Part shown: positions 12,121 to 24,720 of the stretch, piece by piece
Position numbering within the stretch: position 1 is the first letter of the stretch
How the letters are laid out: every line of letters starts with the position of its first letter
Assembly: GCA_016169945.1 (NCBI GenBank)
Contig: JADLSH010000377.1
Coordinates: forward strand, 1,426,001 to 1,490,000
From: Trachythela sp. YZ-2020
Lineage: Eukaryota; Cnidaria; Anthozoa; Malacalcyonacea; Clavulariidae
Reading direction: 5' to 3'
Length of the DNA: 64,000 nucleotides
Made by a program: the position numbers and the translations under genes
Notes under the pieces: generated by a model
The model's input: the letters and a program-made list of their open reading frames with translations, nothing else
Told to the model about the DNA's origin: nothing
Databases searched by the model: none

Positions 12121-13224
12121 ACAGGTCATAAAATTTGAAAAGACTACTAGAGTAAAATGTTAATGTTTATATTCATTTTAAAGCGTAGCCATTCAGCTTT
12201 CTAACGGTGGGTTTCGTTTCAAATTTGAACGATTTTTTTGCGAATAATAATATTTTGCTGTGATTAGAGAATCTAAAATTTGAGATGCGAAAACATTTGA
12301 TACTAATATATTTTTATCAACAAATCGATAAAATTGAACATTATTGCAACGAATCGTCCAAACCAAACAACTACGGCTTTCCACGCACTACTTTGAATTC
12401 ATTTACAAACTTTACATGCCTTATAGGTGGTTTCAGCCATGGTTCAAGCATGAAACAACTTCCCAGTTGCTGTTTACATTGCCGTGCGATCGACGGCGTT
12501 TGTGTTGATGATGCATGGACGTAGAATTGTTTTACAGTAATTTGTGGATTGGATTTCAGAGTATCAATAAATAAAACTATCGAATACTGATCTTGTTTCT
12601 AATTCTTTTTTCTCGCATGGCAAGGACAATATTGAACTTTAAACAACAAAATTCAAGGATTTGACACGCGACTATGGATAACATTAGCAAAATTGGATAA
12701 TTATGCGGCATTTAAAACTGATAGGTTCTACAAAATTTTTTCTTGTTCAGTTATTACTTGCACTAAGGACACTAATGACGATTTATTCGAAAGAGAAAAC
12801 AACAGACTTTAAAATAAGACCTAAATCACGTTATATGGTCCAGTATTCCGAATATTATTAAGAATAAAAGATAGACCTCGTTTTTTTTATACACCCTGTA
12901 TATCAGAATATAGTTTTCAAATATATCAAGACGGAATATAGTTTTAAAACTGAACAAAGCAAGCACATTATATTAATTGTTTCAAAATACTTCAATTGTT
13001 TCTAAAAATTATTAGGCATATATAGGATGGTTTATCCACTGGAAACGGAAATATCCACTGGACATTTCATGTTTCCATTTGTCCTTTGGACTGACAAAAT
13101 CTTCAAGGTCTTCTTTGTCCATTGCACATATTGCGTTGGTATATTGGACAGGCAAATTTTTTGAACCTAACCGAAACAATTATTTACCCATAAATTTAAA
13201 ATTTCTGCCAAAATTACAACATAC
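12121..13224. other. No exon recognised; downstream of PAN gene exon 2
   Basis: AT-rich. Any further exons of the minus-strand PAN gene should lie here or beyond, but I found no fibrinogen-domain signature (no GEFWLG-like coding) on the minus strand. Confidence 0.4.
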
Positions 13225-13655
13225 CGCTTCAACATCACGTAACAATGCCCAATCTCCTGTCTTTGCTGTGTTTCTTTTCTTGGTAACGTTGGTAAGTTGG
13301 CAGTTTTCGACATTGATTGTTGTTCTGTAGTTGAATCCAACACATTTCGGTTCTTCTTTGCAAAAAGTGTAACATCTTATCAGGACAATCGAAGATGTAA
13401 CATTGTGACTTGATATGATCTCATCTGGAGGTAATGAAGGACCACCTAAAGTTTAAAATATTAACAAAAGCTGGCTAAATATACTGAAGCAATTTCCAGC
13501 CAGGCTTTTTAGACAGACTTTCACAATTTGTTTTATGAAATAAACATAAATAACTCACCTCTTCTGATGATCTGGTAATCCCTGGGGGAACAGTTGTTTG
13601 CATTAATGCTTGCAATTATGAGCATCAGCAAGGTAAAAGTTGCCGTTTTAAACAT
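13225..13655 (-). CDS. Secreted PAN/Apple-domain protein, exons 1-2 (partial gene)
   Basis: Exon 1 (13,655-13,559) encodes a clear signal peptide, MFKTATFTLLMLIIASINAN, then NCSPRDYQIIRR, and ends in phase 1 at a consensus donor GGTGAGTT. Exon 2 (13,445-13,225) starts after CTTTAG, opens GGPSLPPDEIISSHN and holds a PAN/Apple core, CYTFCKEEPKCVGFNYR with NCQLTN behind it, ending in phase 0 at GTATGT. Phase and the opening GGP match the PAN exon at 37,684-37,898, so the two genes are paralogues; there the PAN domain precedes a fibrinogen domain. PAN domains bind proteins or carbohydrates outside the cell, so a secreted lectin-like or immune-recognition role is plausible. The 3' exons were not found. 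A retrotransposon begins about 15 bp upstream of the ATG and may have cut the gene from its promoter. Confidence 0.7.
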
Positions 13656-13675
13656 GATTGAAGTCGTCCTACTAC

Positions 13676-14705
13676 AAAAAAGTTCCTTACCCTCTTTGTT
13701 CCTTTCTAATACGAGATCACTCGTTAATAAAATTGAGGATCTGGAAGTTGTCATTAACCAAAACGACGTGGATATAGTTTGTATTACAGAAACTTGGCTG
13801 ACCAATAATATTTCCAACTCAGTAGTCGACATTAGTGATTACATGCTAGTACGGAAAGATCGAAGCGCTGATAAACGTGGTGGTGGTGTTTGCACGTACA
13901 TCAAATCATCAATTGATTTCACAACAATTGACGAACTTAATGATTCCCCATTTGAATCTCTTTGGGTATACCTCCGTCCGAACAGACTCCCACGAGGCTT
14001 TTCTTGCCTAATTATCGGTATTATATACCACCCACCACAAGACGATGATGCTACTTTTACGGATCACCTAATTTCATCATTGGATGCTGCTTTGAACAAA
14101 TATCCTAATGCTGGAATTATGTTGGTTGGCGATTTTAATCGTTTAAATTATCGATATATTAGTAACCATTTTAACCTGCGACAAACCGTTAAAAATCCAA
14201 CACGCGGTGCTGCAATCCTCGACCTAATTTTCACCAACCTGTTTCACCATTATAACACTCCTCAAATTCTACCCGGAATCGGCTTAAGTGACCATAACTC
14301 CTTACTTATCCGTCCTTTAAGGAGAACTCACAAAACGAAAGTAGAATCAATTTTTAGAAGGAATGTAAAGCCAAGCATGAAGTCCTGTTTTGGAAGATGG
14401 TTAGCATCTACTGATTGGTCATTCCTTGAAACACTATCAAACTGTACGGAAAAACTCGCTGCATTCCAATCTCTGTTAAATTTTGCTATTGAAACTTTCT
14501 TCCCACTCCGAAAAATCAAACAACACCCAACAGACAGGCCTTGGATTACTCCTGAACTGAAGAGTCTAATCCAGCAACGACAACAAGCAATGTCCAAAGA
14601 CCCTCCTGTTTACAAAAAATTGAGAAATAAAGTTAACAGGCTAAATAACAGTCTTAGGAGTTCCTTTTTTGCAAATAAGGTAAAAACTGTGACAATGCAG
14701 CTTCC
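13676..14705 (+). CDS. Retrotransposon APE-type endonuclease
   Basis: This is the N-terminal half of the retrotransposon polyprotein, which nicks the target DNA to prime reverse transcription. Visible motifs are LFLSNTRSLVNKIEDLEVV at the start, ITETWL (catalytic Glu), LVRKDRSADKRGGGVCTYIK, GIIYHPP, VGDFN (catalytic Asp/Asn), and GLSDHNSLLI (catalytic Asp-His). A linker with PWITPELKSLI follows. The frame exits near 14,705, where one base is missing or extra, and continues in another frame into the reverse transcriptase. The upstream frame from 13,594 to about 13,670 belongs to host sequence (PAN exon 1 in antisense), so the first methionines there are not used. Confidence 0.85.
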
Positions 14706-16361
14706 TGGTGGAAATCCATTAAACAACTTGGAGGACTTCCTAAGAAATTACCAGTATCCAGTGTTTTTGTATCGGGCAAAGAATTCCATTCAACCGAATT
14801 AGCAACAAAAATTAACGAAAGCTTCCTGTGTATCACAAACCCTTTACCACCTCTAAACAGCCAATTGGAAAACGTTGAATCTGATCCTGCAGTAGTTAAC
14901 GAAATTATTTCAAAATACCACATTTCTCCTGAAGATGTTTTTACGAAGCTCTCCAACCTCAAACGCACTAAAGCCTCGGGTCCTGACAACTTACCAAGTT
15001 GGGTCTTAAATGACTTTGCCATGGAACTCTCATCACCCGTTGCTGAAATTTTTAACGCGTCAATCCAAGAGAGAGTCGTACCCGTTTCATGGAAAGAAGC
15101 TGATGTAATTCCTATCCGTAAAACAGATAAGGTTAAGGAAATTGAAAATGATCTACGCCCAATATCTCTAACACCAATTCTCTCAAAAACTTTGGAACAT
15201 TTTGTCGCAGAGTGGATTATGTCACAGATCAGACACCTCGTTGACAGGAAGCAATTCGGATCACTCGCCGGCTTATCTACAACTCACGCTCTTCTATCCT
15301 TTTTTCATCATCTGTATGGAACTACCGACCAATCTGACCAATGCGTGCGTGTACTGCTTCTGGATTTTAGTAAAGCCTTCGACAGGATTGATCACCATAT
15401 TCTCATCAAGAAGATGGAGGAAATGGCCATCGATCCCGTTCTTATCGCATGGGTAAAACAGTTTCTTACTGGCAGGAAACAGCGAGTGAAAATAGGTAAA
15501 TACACCTCAAGTTTCGAACCAGTGAACGGTGGGGTTCCACAAGGCACTGTTTTAGGCCCGATTCTATTTATGATTATGATAAATGATTTGTTGGTTGATT
15601 GGGACGATAGATGGAAATATGTTGACGATTCGTCTGTTTCAGAAACCCTTTCTAGAAACCAAGATTCGAACTTTCAAACTATTTTAGAAGGGATTACGCA
15701 GTGGTGTGCAAGAAATAACATGTCCTTGAACCCCCGTAAATGCAAAGAAATCCTCGTTTGTTTTTGGAAAAATAATCCAAATTTCCCTCCAATGATCGTT
15801 GACGGACAGCCCATTGAAGTGGTGAAATCCGCTAAACTCCTTGGCTTAATTCTCAAAGACGACCTAAAGTGGAATGACGACGTGGCTTACATTGTGACGA
15901 CGTGGCTTACATCCGCAAAACGCCTTTACATGCTTAGACTCCTCAAGCGAGCTCGTTGTGACACTAAAACATTGATATCCGTGTATTTCTCATGTGTAAG
16001 ACCCATATTGGAGTATTGCGCCCAAGTTTGGCATTTTAACATACCTGAATACCTATCCAAAGAAATAGAAAGGATCCAGTCAAGAGCGTTGAAAATAATT
16101 AACCCATCTTCATCATACAAAGAATCCTTGTCAGATCTCAATATTCCAACATTGTACTCTAGGCGCGAACTGTTATGTTCAAAATTTTTTAGAAAAAAGG
16201 TTCTTCCGCAAACTAGTCCCCTTTCCGAACTAGTTGAACCAGCCGATCATCCAAGCTACAATCTACGCACAACGAATAAACTCGTTCCAATTAACTGTCG
16301 GACAAATCGCTTCAAAAATTCGTACATTCCCTCGTCTGTAACGATTTATAATAAACATTGA
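14706..16361 (+). CDS. Retrotransposon reverse transcriptase
   Basis: The frame opens WWKSIKQLGGLPKKLPVSS right after the endonuclease frame break and runs to a stop at 16,361. RT motifs occur in order: KASGPDNLPSWVL (domain 1), DVIPIRKTDK and LRPISLTPILSKTLE (domain 2), LLLDFSKAFDRIDH (domain 3/A), GVPQGTVLGPILFMIMIND (domain B/4), KYVDDSS (catalytic YVDD), LNPRKC and AKLLGLIL. The C-terminus YNLRTT is typical of CR1/L2/Jockey-type elements. A ~19-bp tandem duplication (GACGACGTGGCTTACAT twice, about 15,878-15,912) adds a few residues after WNDD. The copy may be inactive because of the truncated 5' end and the frame break. Confidence 0.9.
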   Translation, partial: WWKSIKQLGGLPKKLPVSSVFVSGKEFHSTELATKINESFLCITNPLPPLNSQLENVESDPAVVNEIISKYHISPEDVFTKLSNLKRTKASGPDNLPSWVLNDFAMELSSPVAEIFNASIQERVVPVSWKEADVIPIRKTDKVKEIENDLRPISLTPILSKTLEHFVAEWIMSQIRHLVDRKQFGSLAGLSTTHALLSFFHHLYGTTDQSDQCVRVLLLDFSKAFDRIDHHILIKKMEEMAIDPVLIAWVKQFLTGRKQRVKIGKYTSSFEPVNGGVPQGTVLGPILFMIMINDLLVDWDDRWKYVDDSSVSETLSRNQDSNFQTILEGITQWCARNNMSLNPRKCKEILVCFWKNNPNFPPMIVDGQPIEVVKSAKLLGLILKDDLKWNDDVAYIVTTWLTSAKRLYMLRLLKRARCDTKTLISVYFSCVRPILEYCAQVWHFNIPEYLSKEIERIQSRALKIINPSSSYKESLSDLNIPTLYSRRELLCSKFFRKKVLPQTSPLSELVEPADHPSYNLRTTNKLVPINCRTNRFKNSYIPSSVTIYNKH

Positions 16362-16573
16362 GTAACTATAAATTTCATACATTTTTATTTGTAAATAATG
16401 TTAATATCATACTAGAAGTTCCAAACTCTTCCCATATTATAGTAAATACGTTTTTGTAAATATACAATATTTTTCTAATTAACCAACCCTGTAAATGATA
16501 GATGTATTTCAACCTGTATGGTTGCAAAGTCTATATTTTTCTAATAAATTCAAATAAAAAAAATAAAAAAAAG

Positions 16574-17124
16574 TCTAACGTGCTTTCTGTAAGGCAGTAA
16601 TATACCGAATAGAGTTGCTAACGATATAATGAGCCAAGCAGGTGGATAGAAATCGTACGTGCGGTTACGTCACAAAGATGTGGGTGGGACTGCCGTCAGA
16701 TATTTAAGCAGGATTTAACGGCATATAAGCAAACTTATTGCGCGCTTCAATGAGCAGGGCGGCAATTTCTTGTTGAATTTACAACAATGCATTGCATGTT
16801 GAATTTACCGTAATTTCGCGTTTGGCATCCTCGATTGCTGCTTGGTGGCGTTCAAAGGCGTTCTTTCCAGCGTTTGCATTCGTCCTAGTTACAGCACGTT
16901 GTTCCTTGTTTTTACAACAAGACTTCTTTGTCGGTTTGTCCCACACGAACATTTGTTGGTACCGTGAAATTTTCATCACGACACGGGTAAAAAACCCTTC
17001 TTTCTTTCACTAAGTCTGCTTGATTTATTTATTTAAAATCTTTATACACGGTAGCCACGTCAGTCCGATGCAGTCTGTTTTCAGTGGGCCGTGCGCTTAA
17101 TTATGAATAATAAAGTATTAAGAA
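16574..17124. other. No gene recognised
   Basis: Short random frames only. If the retrotransposon is removed, this is the sequence upstream of the minus-strand PAN gene, so it may hold that gene's original promoter. Confidence 0.35.
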
Positions 17125-19622
17125 CTAGAAATACATGCATGCAGAATCCCCTCACCCATTTGAACCAAACAATTTACTCCCCAAAAGTTATTGTAACATG
17201 AAATACTGAGTCGACGAATGTAACCATGGTAACACGCAACATTGTATATTTTTTATATTTTAATTTGTACAAAATATTATTTTGTTTTTAACTATAAAAT
17301 TATCAATTACCACAACTATATAAAGTGGGTATGCTATTATGTACTCTTTTAGCTTTGATTTACTGTAACATTCAACCTTAGACGTTCACAAAACGTTTCG
17401 AAATTTTCAAAAAACTTCAACTGCTCTTCGAGGAGTATTTTTATACTTCGCACTTGCTTTTGCAATGAAGTTTTTGAGATTTAATTGGTTTTTTATTTTT
17501 CTATAACATATTTGAATCAATACAAAAATACTCTTAAAGATCAATCAATGTTGTATTGACCACACAGAATGATCTACACATTTTCAAATTCACAAACTAT
17601 TCTGCATGCTAGCCTCCTCCGCAGGCATCGCCTTAAAATTGGCGGGCAGAAATTATTTGCTGGAAAAAAAAAATTAGTGACGATGCCTGCCAAAACCCGA
17701 AGACTTTGGACAGGTCATGTTACCCTTATGGGCCATGTTACCCCCACCTCCACGGGATATTTTGTTCTTATATTAAAACTAGAAATACATGCATGCAGTA
17801 ACCCCTCGCCCATTTGAACCATAGTTAAGTTTGAACCAAACAATTTACTCCCCAAAAGTTATTGTAACATGAAGTACTGAGTCGACGAATGTAACCATGG
17901 TAACACGCAACATTGTATATTTTTTATATTTTAATTTGTACAAAATCTTATTTTGTTTTTAACTATAAAATTATCAATTGTCCAACTATATAAAGTGGGT
18001 ATGCTATTGTGTACTCTTTTAGCTTTGATTTACGGTAACATTCAACCTTAGACGTTCACAAAACGTATCGAAATTTTCAAAAAACTTCAACTGCTCTTCG
18101 AGGAGTATTTTTATACTTCGCACTTGCTTTTGCAATGAAGTTTTTGAGATTTAATGTTTTTTTTATTTTTCTATAACATATTTGAATCAATACAAAAATA
18201 CTCTTAAAGATCAATCAATGTTGTATTGACCACACAGAATGATCTACACATTTTCAAATTCACAAACTATTCTGCAAGCTAGCCTCCTCCGCAGGCATCG
18301 CCTTAAAATTGGCGGGCAGAAATTATTTGCTGGAAAAAAAAAATTAGTGACGATGCCTGCCAAAACCCGAAGACTTTGGACCGGTCATGTTACCCTTATG
18401 GGCCATGTTACCCCCACCTCCACGGGATATTTTGTTCTTATATTAAAACTAGAAATACATGCATGCAGTAACCCCTCGCCCATTTGAACCATAGTTAAGT
18501 TTGAACCAAACAATTTACTCCCCAAAAGTTATTGTAACATGAAGTACTGAGTCGACGAATGTAACCATGGTAACACGCAACATTGTATATTTTTTATATT
18601 TTAATTTGTACAAAATCTTATTTTGTTTTTAACTATAAAATTATCAATTGTCCAACTATATAAAGTGGGTATGCTATTGTGTACTCTTTTAGCTTTGATT
18701 TACGTTAACATTCAACCTTAGACGTTCACAAAACGTTTCGAAATTTTCAAAAAACTTCAACTGCTTTTCGAGGAGTATTTTTATACTTCGCACATGCTTT
18801 TGCAATGAAGTTTTTGAGATTTAATGTTTTTTTTTATTTTTCTATAACATATTTGAATCAATACAAAAATACTCTTAAAGATCAATCAATGTTGTATTGA
18901 CCACACAGAATGATCTACACATTTTCAAATTCACAAACTATTCTGCATGCTAGCCTCCTCCGCAGGCATCGCCTTAAAATTGGCGGGCAGAAATTATTTG
19001 CTGGAAGAAAAAAATTAGTGACGATGCCTGCCAAAACCCGAAGACTTTGGACCGGTCATGTTACCCTTATAGGCCATGTTACCCCCACCTCCACGGGATA
19101 TTTTGTTCTTATATTAAAACTAGAAATACATGCATGCAGTAACCCCTCGCCCATTTGAACCATAGTTAAGTTTGAACCAAACAATTTACTCCCCAAAAGT
19201 TATTGTAACATGAAGTACTGAGTCGACGAATGTAACCATGGTAACAACGCAACATTGTATATTTTTTATATTTTAATTTGTACAAAATCTTATTTTGTTT
19301 TTAACTATAAAATTATCAATTGTCCAACTATATAAAGTGGGTATGCTATTGTGTACTCTTTTAGCTTTGATTTACGTTAACATTCAACCTTAGATGTTCA
19401 CAAAACGTTTCCAAATTTTCAAAAAACTTCAAGTGCTTTTCGAGGAGTATTTTTATACTTCGCACTTGCTTTTGCAATGAAGTTTTTGAGATTTAATGTT
19501 TTTTTATTTTTCTATAACATATTTGAATCAATACAAAAATACTCTTAAAGATCAATCAATATTGTATTGACCACACAGAATGATCTACAACATTTTCAAA
19601 TTCACAAACTATACTGCATGCT
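17125..19622. repeat. ~671-bp macrosatellite, three full units plus a part
   Basis: CTAGAAATACATGCATGCAG begins at 17,125, 17,779, 18,449 and 19,120, giving spacings of 654, 670 and 671 bp. Units are nearly identical; the first lacks ~16 bp after CCCATTTGAACC. Each full unit holds a ~160-bp insert starting TAGCCTCCTCCGCAGGCATC that is missing from the last, partial unit and from the single copy at 32,733. The repeated 82-codon frame (17,569, 18,239, 18,910) is part of the repeat and shows no protein-like conservation, so it is not annotated as a gene. Confidence 0.95.
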
Positions 19623-20016
19623 ATGTTAAAAAATCGGCAAAGCAAGCATGGAAAATAGACACTTGCCTGTTTAAAACGCTCCTTTTTCGGTCTTTCGACT
19701 TTTTCTCCTCTTGTTAATTTGTCCTCTAAATAAATTTCATTTATCTTGTTTTGGAGACATAGAGACTTACTTATAAAATGAGTGCAAAACTAATTTTGAA
19801 AAAAGTTTGCAAAATGGAAGTCTTCTCTCGGCTTGAACTTGCGCATGCGCATAACTTACGAAAAGGTCCTGTCCAGTCCAGTCCTGTCCATGACAAAAAA
19901 AAATGGCGGACGACTTTGCATTCCACAATGTTTTCACATACCCGGGTGTAAATCTCCGAGCGGAATTAGTACCCTCGCACGGCGCTTCGCGCCGGCTCGG
20001 GGTCACTCTCACGGGA
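19623..20016. repeat. Right portion of dispersed repeat family, copy 1
   Basis: Begins with AAATCGGCAAAGCAAGCATG and ends in a GC-rich terminus, CACGGCGCTTCGCGCCGGCT. The same right portion occurs at 23,228-23,632 and 33,235-33,594. Together with the macrosatellite it makes one element, 17,125-20,016. Confidence 0.8.
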
Positions 20017-22984
20017 TAATTATTTGTTCATAAAAACAACTGCAAAATTAATATCCTGATAAACGTTCGCCAGAATACTGCAGTAACGTTTTATTTTACA
20101 AATATTAAAAAATTATTTAGTATTTTGCACTTTAAAAGCTACAGAATAGTTGCGGACATATTTAAAGATAAAGCATCTGGATCGAAGTAATGAAAATAGA
20201 AGTCGAATGGCTTTAATCGAGTTTCGACAGACAAACAAACTTCTGACTTGGCTTCAACACTGCGTCGTTTGATGCTGCTAAAGCTGCTTGTTTAATAAAC
20301 GGAGAATGTTTAAACGGATTCCCTAATGGTCTTAGTTCGACGGAGTAAACATGTTCAAACCACTTAGAAACTGTATAAAGTATGAAGAGTTGTGAGCGCG
20401 GAGATCGAATGGAAAATATAACTTAATATATAAGAGCATAGCTCACACAAATAGCGTTGAACTGGAAGTCTGGCACAGTATAAATTGTTTTGGGAAACAA
20501 TGTACTCTAGAAGGTTAGAAGGTACAAGCATAGTAAAATGTCGAAGTTTTAAGTGCAAGATATAATTGATGCTGGTGGAATATAATACTCATTTTACTTG
20601 ATGAGACAAAAGATAATTTGTAACAATTTTTTTTGAGATATTTCAGCCAAGAACAAACTTAAAATTTACAATGCTATGTTTTTATGCTGTACTTGAGTAC
20701 TTATGCATGACTGTGTACTGCTTGAGCGCTCAGTGCTCCATGCCGACAGATATGTAGCCAATCTCCAAATGGAGCTAGGCTTAATATGCCGACACAGATG
20801 TGGGGTTGAGGCAGGGCCTTTTTTAGCTAATGTACTGGATGGACCAAAGCCCCCCCCCCAGCCCCCATGTTGCGCCCCCCCCAGTAAGCTATTTTGACTC
20901 CCCCCCCAGTGAAGGTCCCTTTTGTCCAAAGTATAAGCAAAAAAGGGGGGGAAACTGAGTTTAGAGGAAAGTGGTATTCTCACAACAAAACCTGGCTCCG
21001 TTTAGATGGGATATATCAAAAATTGTCTCTGAAAATGCAGGAAATCAAGCCACAGCGACTCAAGAATACAAAAAATTTCAGGGGCACAAGAATACAAAAT
21101 CCCCGCCCAGACCCCCCTTCACTTTCCCACACCTGTAATACACCACCTACTTGTTACGTTCCCTTTTGATGATGCCCCCCACTAACGATTTCCTAAAAAA
21201 GCCTCTGGGCTGAGGACGAGAATGGGTGCGGCTCAGAGGGCAGATTCCTCTTTAACCTGGCTAAAATTCGAGCTGTTAACAAGTGAATCTAATTTCTTTG
21301 GCTTGTAACTCCAGAATTCTTAATTCACCTAAGTTTTTAAGTGCACATTTGGAGTTAACCTTATAGACTATGGAGGTTGACGACTCCATGGCTCCCTAAC
21401 TTCTGCCACCATGTGGTGTTGTGATACAAAATTTGCAAGCAACTATGGTGTACATTAGCCTAATATCGGGAAGTATTCAATGATTATAAATAAAGCCAAT
21501 GTAATATATTAGAATGTTACAATCAAAATTATTCTATGGCATGTATAATCAAATCCATGTTTGGACTGGATATGCCTACTTTCACAAATTAGTAGAATCA
21601 TATACTAGTATACTATTGCAAATGCTATAATTTGATTGGCTATGCTACTCGCTATCTAATTGTCGATAGATACCGAGTAGCGAAACAGGCATCTCCTCGG
21701 TGCAATTTTTAACAAATTTATTTCAATAAATTATGAAAAACGTTTTGAAATACTGTTTTCTTGCTGGTTTCTACTAAAACAATTAGATTATTCGCTCTCG
21801 ACTTCTATGAGATGATAGTTCATTCGGTCTTCGGTGCAATTAAGTGTTTATGATCAAACTACCTGAAGAATGCAACAAGAAATTCAATATTGCAAGGGAA
21901 GGCTGTTTGCGTGGAAGTTAGTGACTATTAACTTCTAGATGAATTTCACTAACTTCCAGATAATTGGCTCAAAATTGGTAGTTTAATCCTAAAGACCCAA
22001 TCAAAGCTTACTATTAATTTAGTACTGCCTGTTGTAAGATAGGTCATACAACTTTTATACCCAGCTGGCTGTTTATAATAGCTAGATCAATGTTTTCAAT
22101 TTCAATGGTTGCATGCCCATGTGTTAAAATATGGTGCAGGCTATATGCTGAACAGAAAATTGAAACTGTTCAGGCAGCAGTAAGTTTGCCATATACGTAA
22201 TGACTGCTAAAATATTCCATAAACTATAAAGGATACATGATTATTTTATTATGGCCATGTTGGCTAGGTTCTTGCTTCACTACTTGTCAGATTTAGCTAT
22301 TTTGGCGACAAATACCAGACAAGTTTTTTCTCTGCTGGTATTATGGCTCTTGCCTTATTTGTTGTCGAAAATATTTTTTTTATTTGAATTGACTTCTTGT
22401 TAGTAAAATTGACATACTAGATAGCACAATTTTGTCCTCATTTCTTACATTTGGAAACTGTCCTCTAATGCTAAATCATACATTATATTGAGTTGTACAG
22501 TTGTACTATGATACTTTCATTTTAATAATGAATTAACCCACTTTCCATCTTCTTAGAAACCAAAAACTGTACATAGCAAATAATACTATATAAAGAAATT
22601 GTGCCTGCCATGCAAATAGAAAGAAAGAAAAATAGAAAATTCCCCTTGTGGTTTGAATTGGTTTCTATCACTCTATGTAAAAGCAATCAGAATAGACACA
22701 CTGAGAGTAGAGTTTTTAATATACATGGCACAAACTATATAATTATGTGATTCATAAAAAAATTATAATTTAAAATTTAATGGTTTTCATTAATTGTATG
22801 GCAATACCAAATCTACCTTTATGCTTGTTAAAGTATTTACAGCATCAAATATATATAGCATGCATATATACTGATACAGTACACGAAAAATTCAATTAAA
22901 TAATCAACAAATGAATATGGAAATTATACGTGCTTCCCGACAAACATTCTAAAACCTTTAAAACCTCAACCAAGTCTTTTATAC
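20017..22984. other. No gene recognised
   Basis: AT-rich intergenic sequence. C-rich runs at about 20,850-20,920 and a G run near 20,943 are low-complexity. No frame looks like a protein family. Confidence 0.5.
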
Positions 22985-23124
22985 ATGTTTAAATTGTCCA
23001 AAAAAGCTGAACTTAAAGATAAAATAAACTCTCCACTCTATGCAATCCGCCATTTTGAATTTCAAAATCCTCCCCACGTACCTACCCTGAAGACAAAAAT
23101 CGCTGCGCAAGCAAGATGCGCAAA

Positions 23125-23640
23125 ACGGCTCAACCATGTCGGGTTTTGGCAGGCATCTCCCGACTTTCTACCTGACGCAACCTACCCCGGGGGTCCAAGA
23201 GATGCCTGCGGAGGAGGCTAACTGTATGCTATGTTAAAAAATCCGCAAGGCAAGCATGCAAAATAGACACTTACCTGTTTAAAACGCTGCTTTTTCGGTC
23301 TTTCGACTGTTTTTCCTCTTGTTAATTTGTCCTCTAAATAATTTTCATTTACCTTGTTTTGGAGACTTAACATATAAACCTATTTACATAGAGACTTACT
23401 TATAAAATGAGTGCAAAACTATTTTTGAAAAAAGTTTGCAAAATGGAAGTCTTCTCTCGGCTTGAACTTGCGCATGCGCATAACTTGTCGAGTCCCGTCA
23501 ATGACAAGAAAAAATGGCGGACGACTTTGCGGGCCGGCAATGTTTTCACGGACCACAATGTTTTCACATACTCGGGTGTAAATCTCCGAGCGGAATTAGT
23601 ACCCTCGCACGGCGCTTCGCGCCGGCTCAGGGAAATACTA
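23125..23640. repeat. Dispersed repeat family, copy 2 (right portion only)
   Basis: 23,228-23,632 matches 19,623-20,016, ending in the same CGCTTCGCGCCGGCT terminus. Just left of it, 23,125-23,222 carries in inverse orientation the ends of the insert seen in each macrosatellite unit (GATGCCTGCGGAGGAGGCTA and GTTTTGGCAGGCATC). Confidence 0.75.
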
Positions 23641-24036
23641 TAGAGCGGAGTTAAATTTTAAGAATTTCTATTTACAAAGTTTGATAATTATGGAATAATA
23701 TTTAATTTAGATTCCCTATATTCCAAAATATGGCGCGAGGATATCCAAATGTTCGCTTGAACGCATTTGTGTTTGGTTTAGCAAGGATTAGAGAATTGTT
23801 ATTACTCCTCAAGTAAAAATAATCGCGGTTTGCTATTGAAGAAATGACTTAGGTTGGATTCCTCCTTCGTGTTTTTATTGACCAAAGAGAATTGTATTTT
23901 ATAATCGCTGAAATTGTTTTTTTAACGCCGCTGAACTGTTATCCCATTCAATACCACAATATTCTAAATGAGGCAAGACTGTATATTCTTACAAGACTTG
24001 TCTTGCTAATCATGTTTTTTGCTCTGCGTAACACGA

Positions 24037-24720
24037 TTATACCGTTTGAGACTTTTTTGCATATGTGATTAACAAGCGCTTTCCGTCAATAAGGACACCG
24101 AGGGTATTTGTTTGGTTAGCGTATTCAATGGTTTGATTATTTAGGTGTATATGGGGGTCTCTCTTAATATGTGATAATCTTTGTCTGGACCCAACTAGCA
24201 TATATTCTGATTTAGTTGCATTCAACGTTAACTTATTTGCTAGAAGCCAATAATGGGAGTTATTTAATTATTCGTTTAATTTGGCTTCTATTTCCTGAAC
24301 AAAAATTGCCCCAGTGACAGTTACCTCAGTATTGTCAGCAAATAAAACAGGTGTAGAAATTTTCAAGCAGTTCGGAAGATCATTTATGTAGATGAGAAAT
24401 ACTAGGGGACCCAAATTTTACCCTTCTGGTACATCGGTAAATATTTTAGATGAAAGAGTTTTCTTCAGTTTACAAACTTGGGTACGTTCGTTTATATAAG
24501 ACGTAAACCACAGTAATTCGTTTCCTTTTACCTCGTACAATTATAATTTCTTGATCAGTATGTTGTGATCAACGGTGCCAAAGGTCTTCTTCAGATCAAG
24601 GAACACGACTCCGTTTATAAGCCCATTATCCATATTGATCAACCAAGAATCAGTTGTTGGTAGTAAAGACATTAGAGTAGAGTGTCCTTTACAAAACCCG
24701 ATTGATATTGGGAGAAACCT
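24037..24720 (-). pseudogene. Non-LTR reverse transcriptase fragment
   Basis: Minus-strand frames read VVFLDLKKTFGTVDHNILIK (domain A), GPLVFLIYINDLPNCLK, VLFADNTEVTV (catalytic FADD changed to FADN), and NATKSEYMLVGSRQRLS with TNTLGVLID at the end. Internal stops, including one in the PEG-NLGPL box, and the changed active site show it is dead. It differs in sequence from the elements at 13.7 and 35 kb. Confidence 0.8.

Larger units (their letters stand above)
13670..16573 (+). mobile_element. Non-LTR retrotransposon, CR1/L2-like, 5'-truncated
   Basis: One element carrying an APE-type endonuclease and reverse transcriptase, a ~200-bp AT-rich 3' UTR with AATAAA-like signals, and a 3' tail of short A-rich repeats (AAATAAAAAAA...) ending near 16,573. 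No ORF1 is present and the 5' end falls inside the endonuclease N-terminus, so it is truncated, as is usual for LINE insertions. It lies head-on to the PAN gene's minus-strand exon 1. Confidence 0.85.

Noticed and set aside
13533..13832. 99-codon minus-strand gene as a whole
   Set aside because: Only the part from the internal ATG at 13,655 is host exon; the earlier part is antisense of the retrotransposon endonuclease.
17569..17817. 82-codon gene family (also 18,239 and 18,910)
   Set aside because: It repeats because the macrosatellite repeats; it has no start context, domain or codon bias.
17125..20016. CRISPR-like array
   Set aside because: Units are ~671 bp and nearly identical along their length, with no short repeat and unique spacer pattern; the source is an animal genome.
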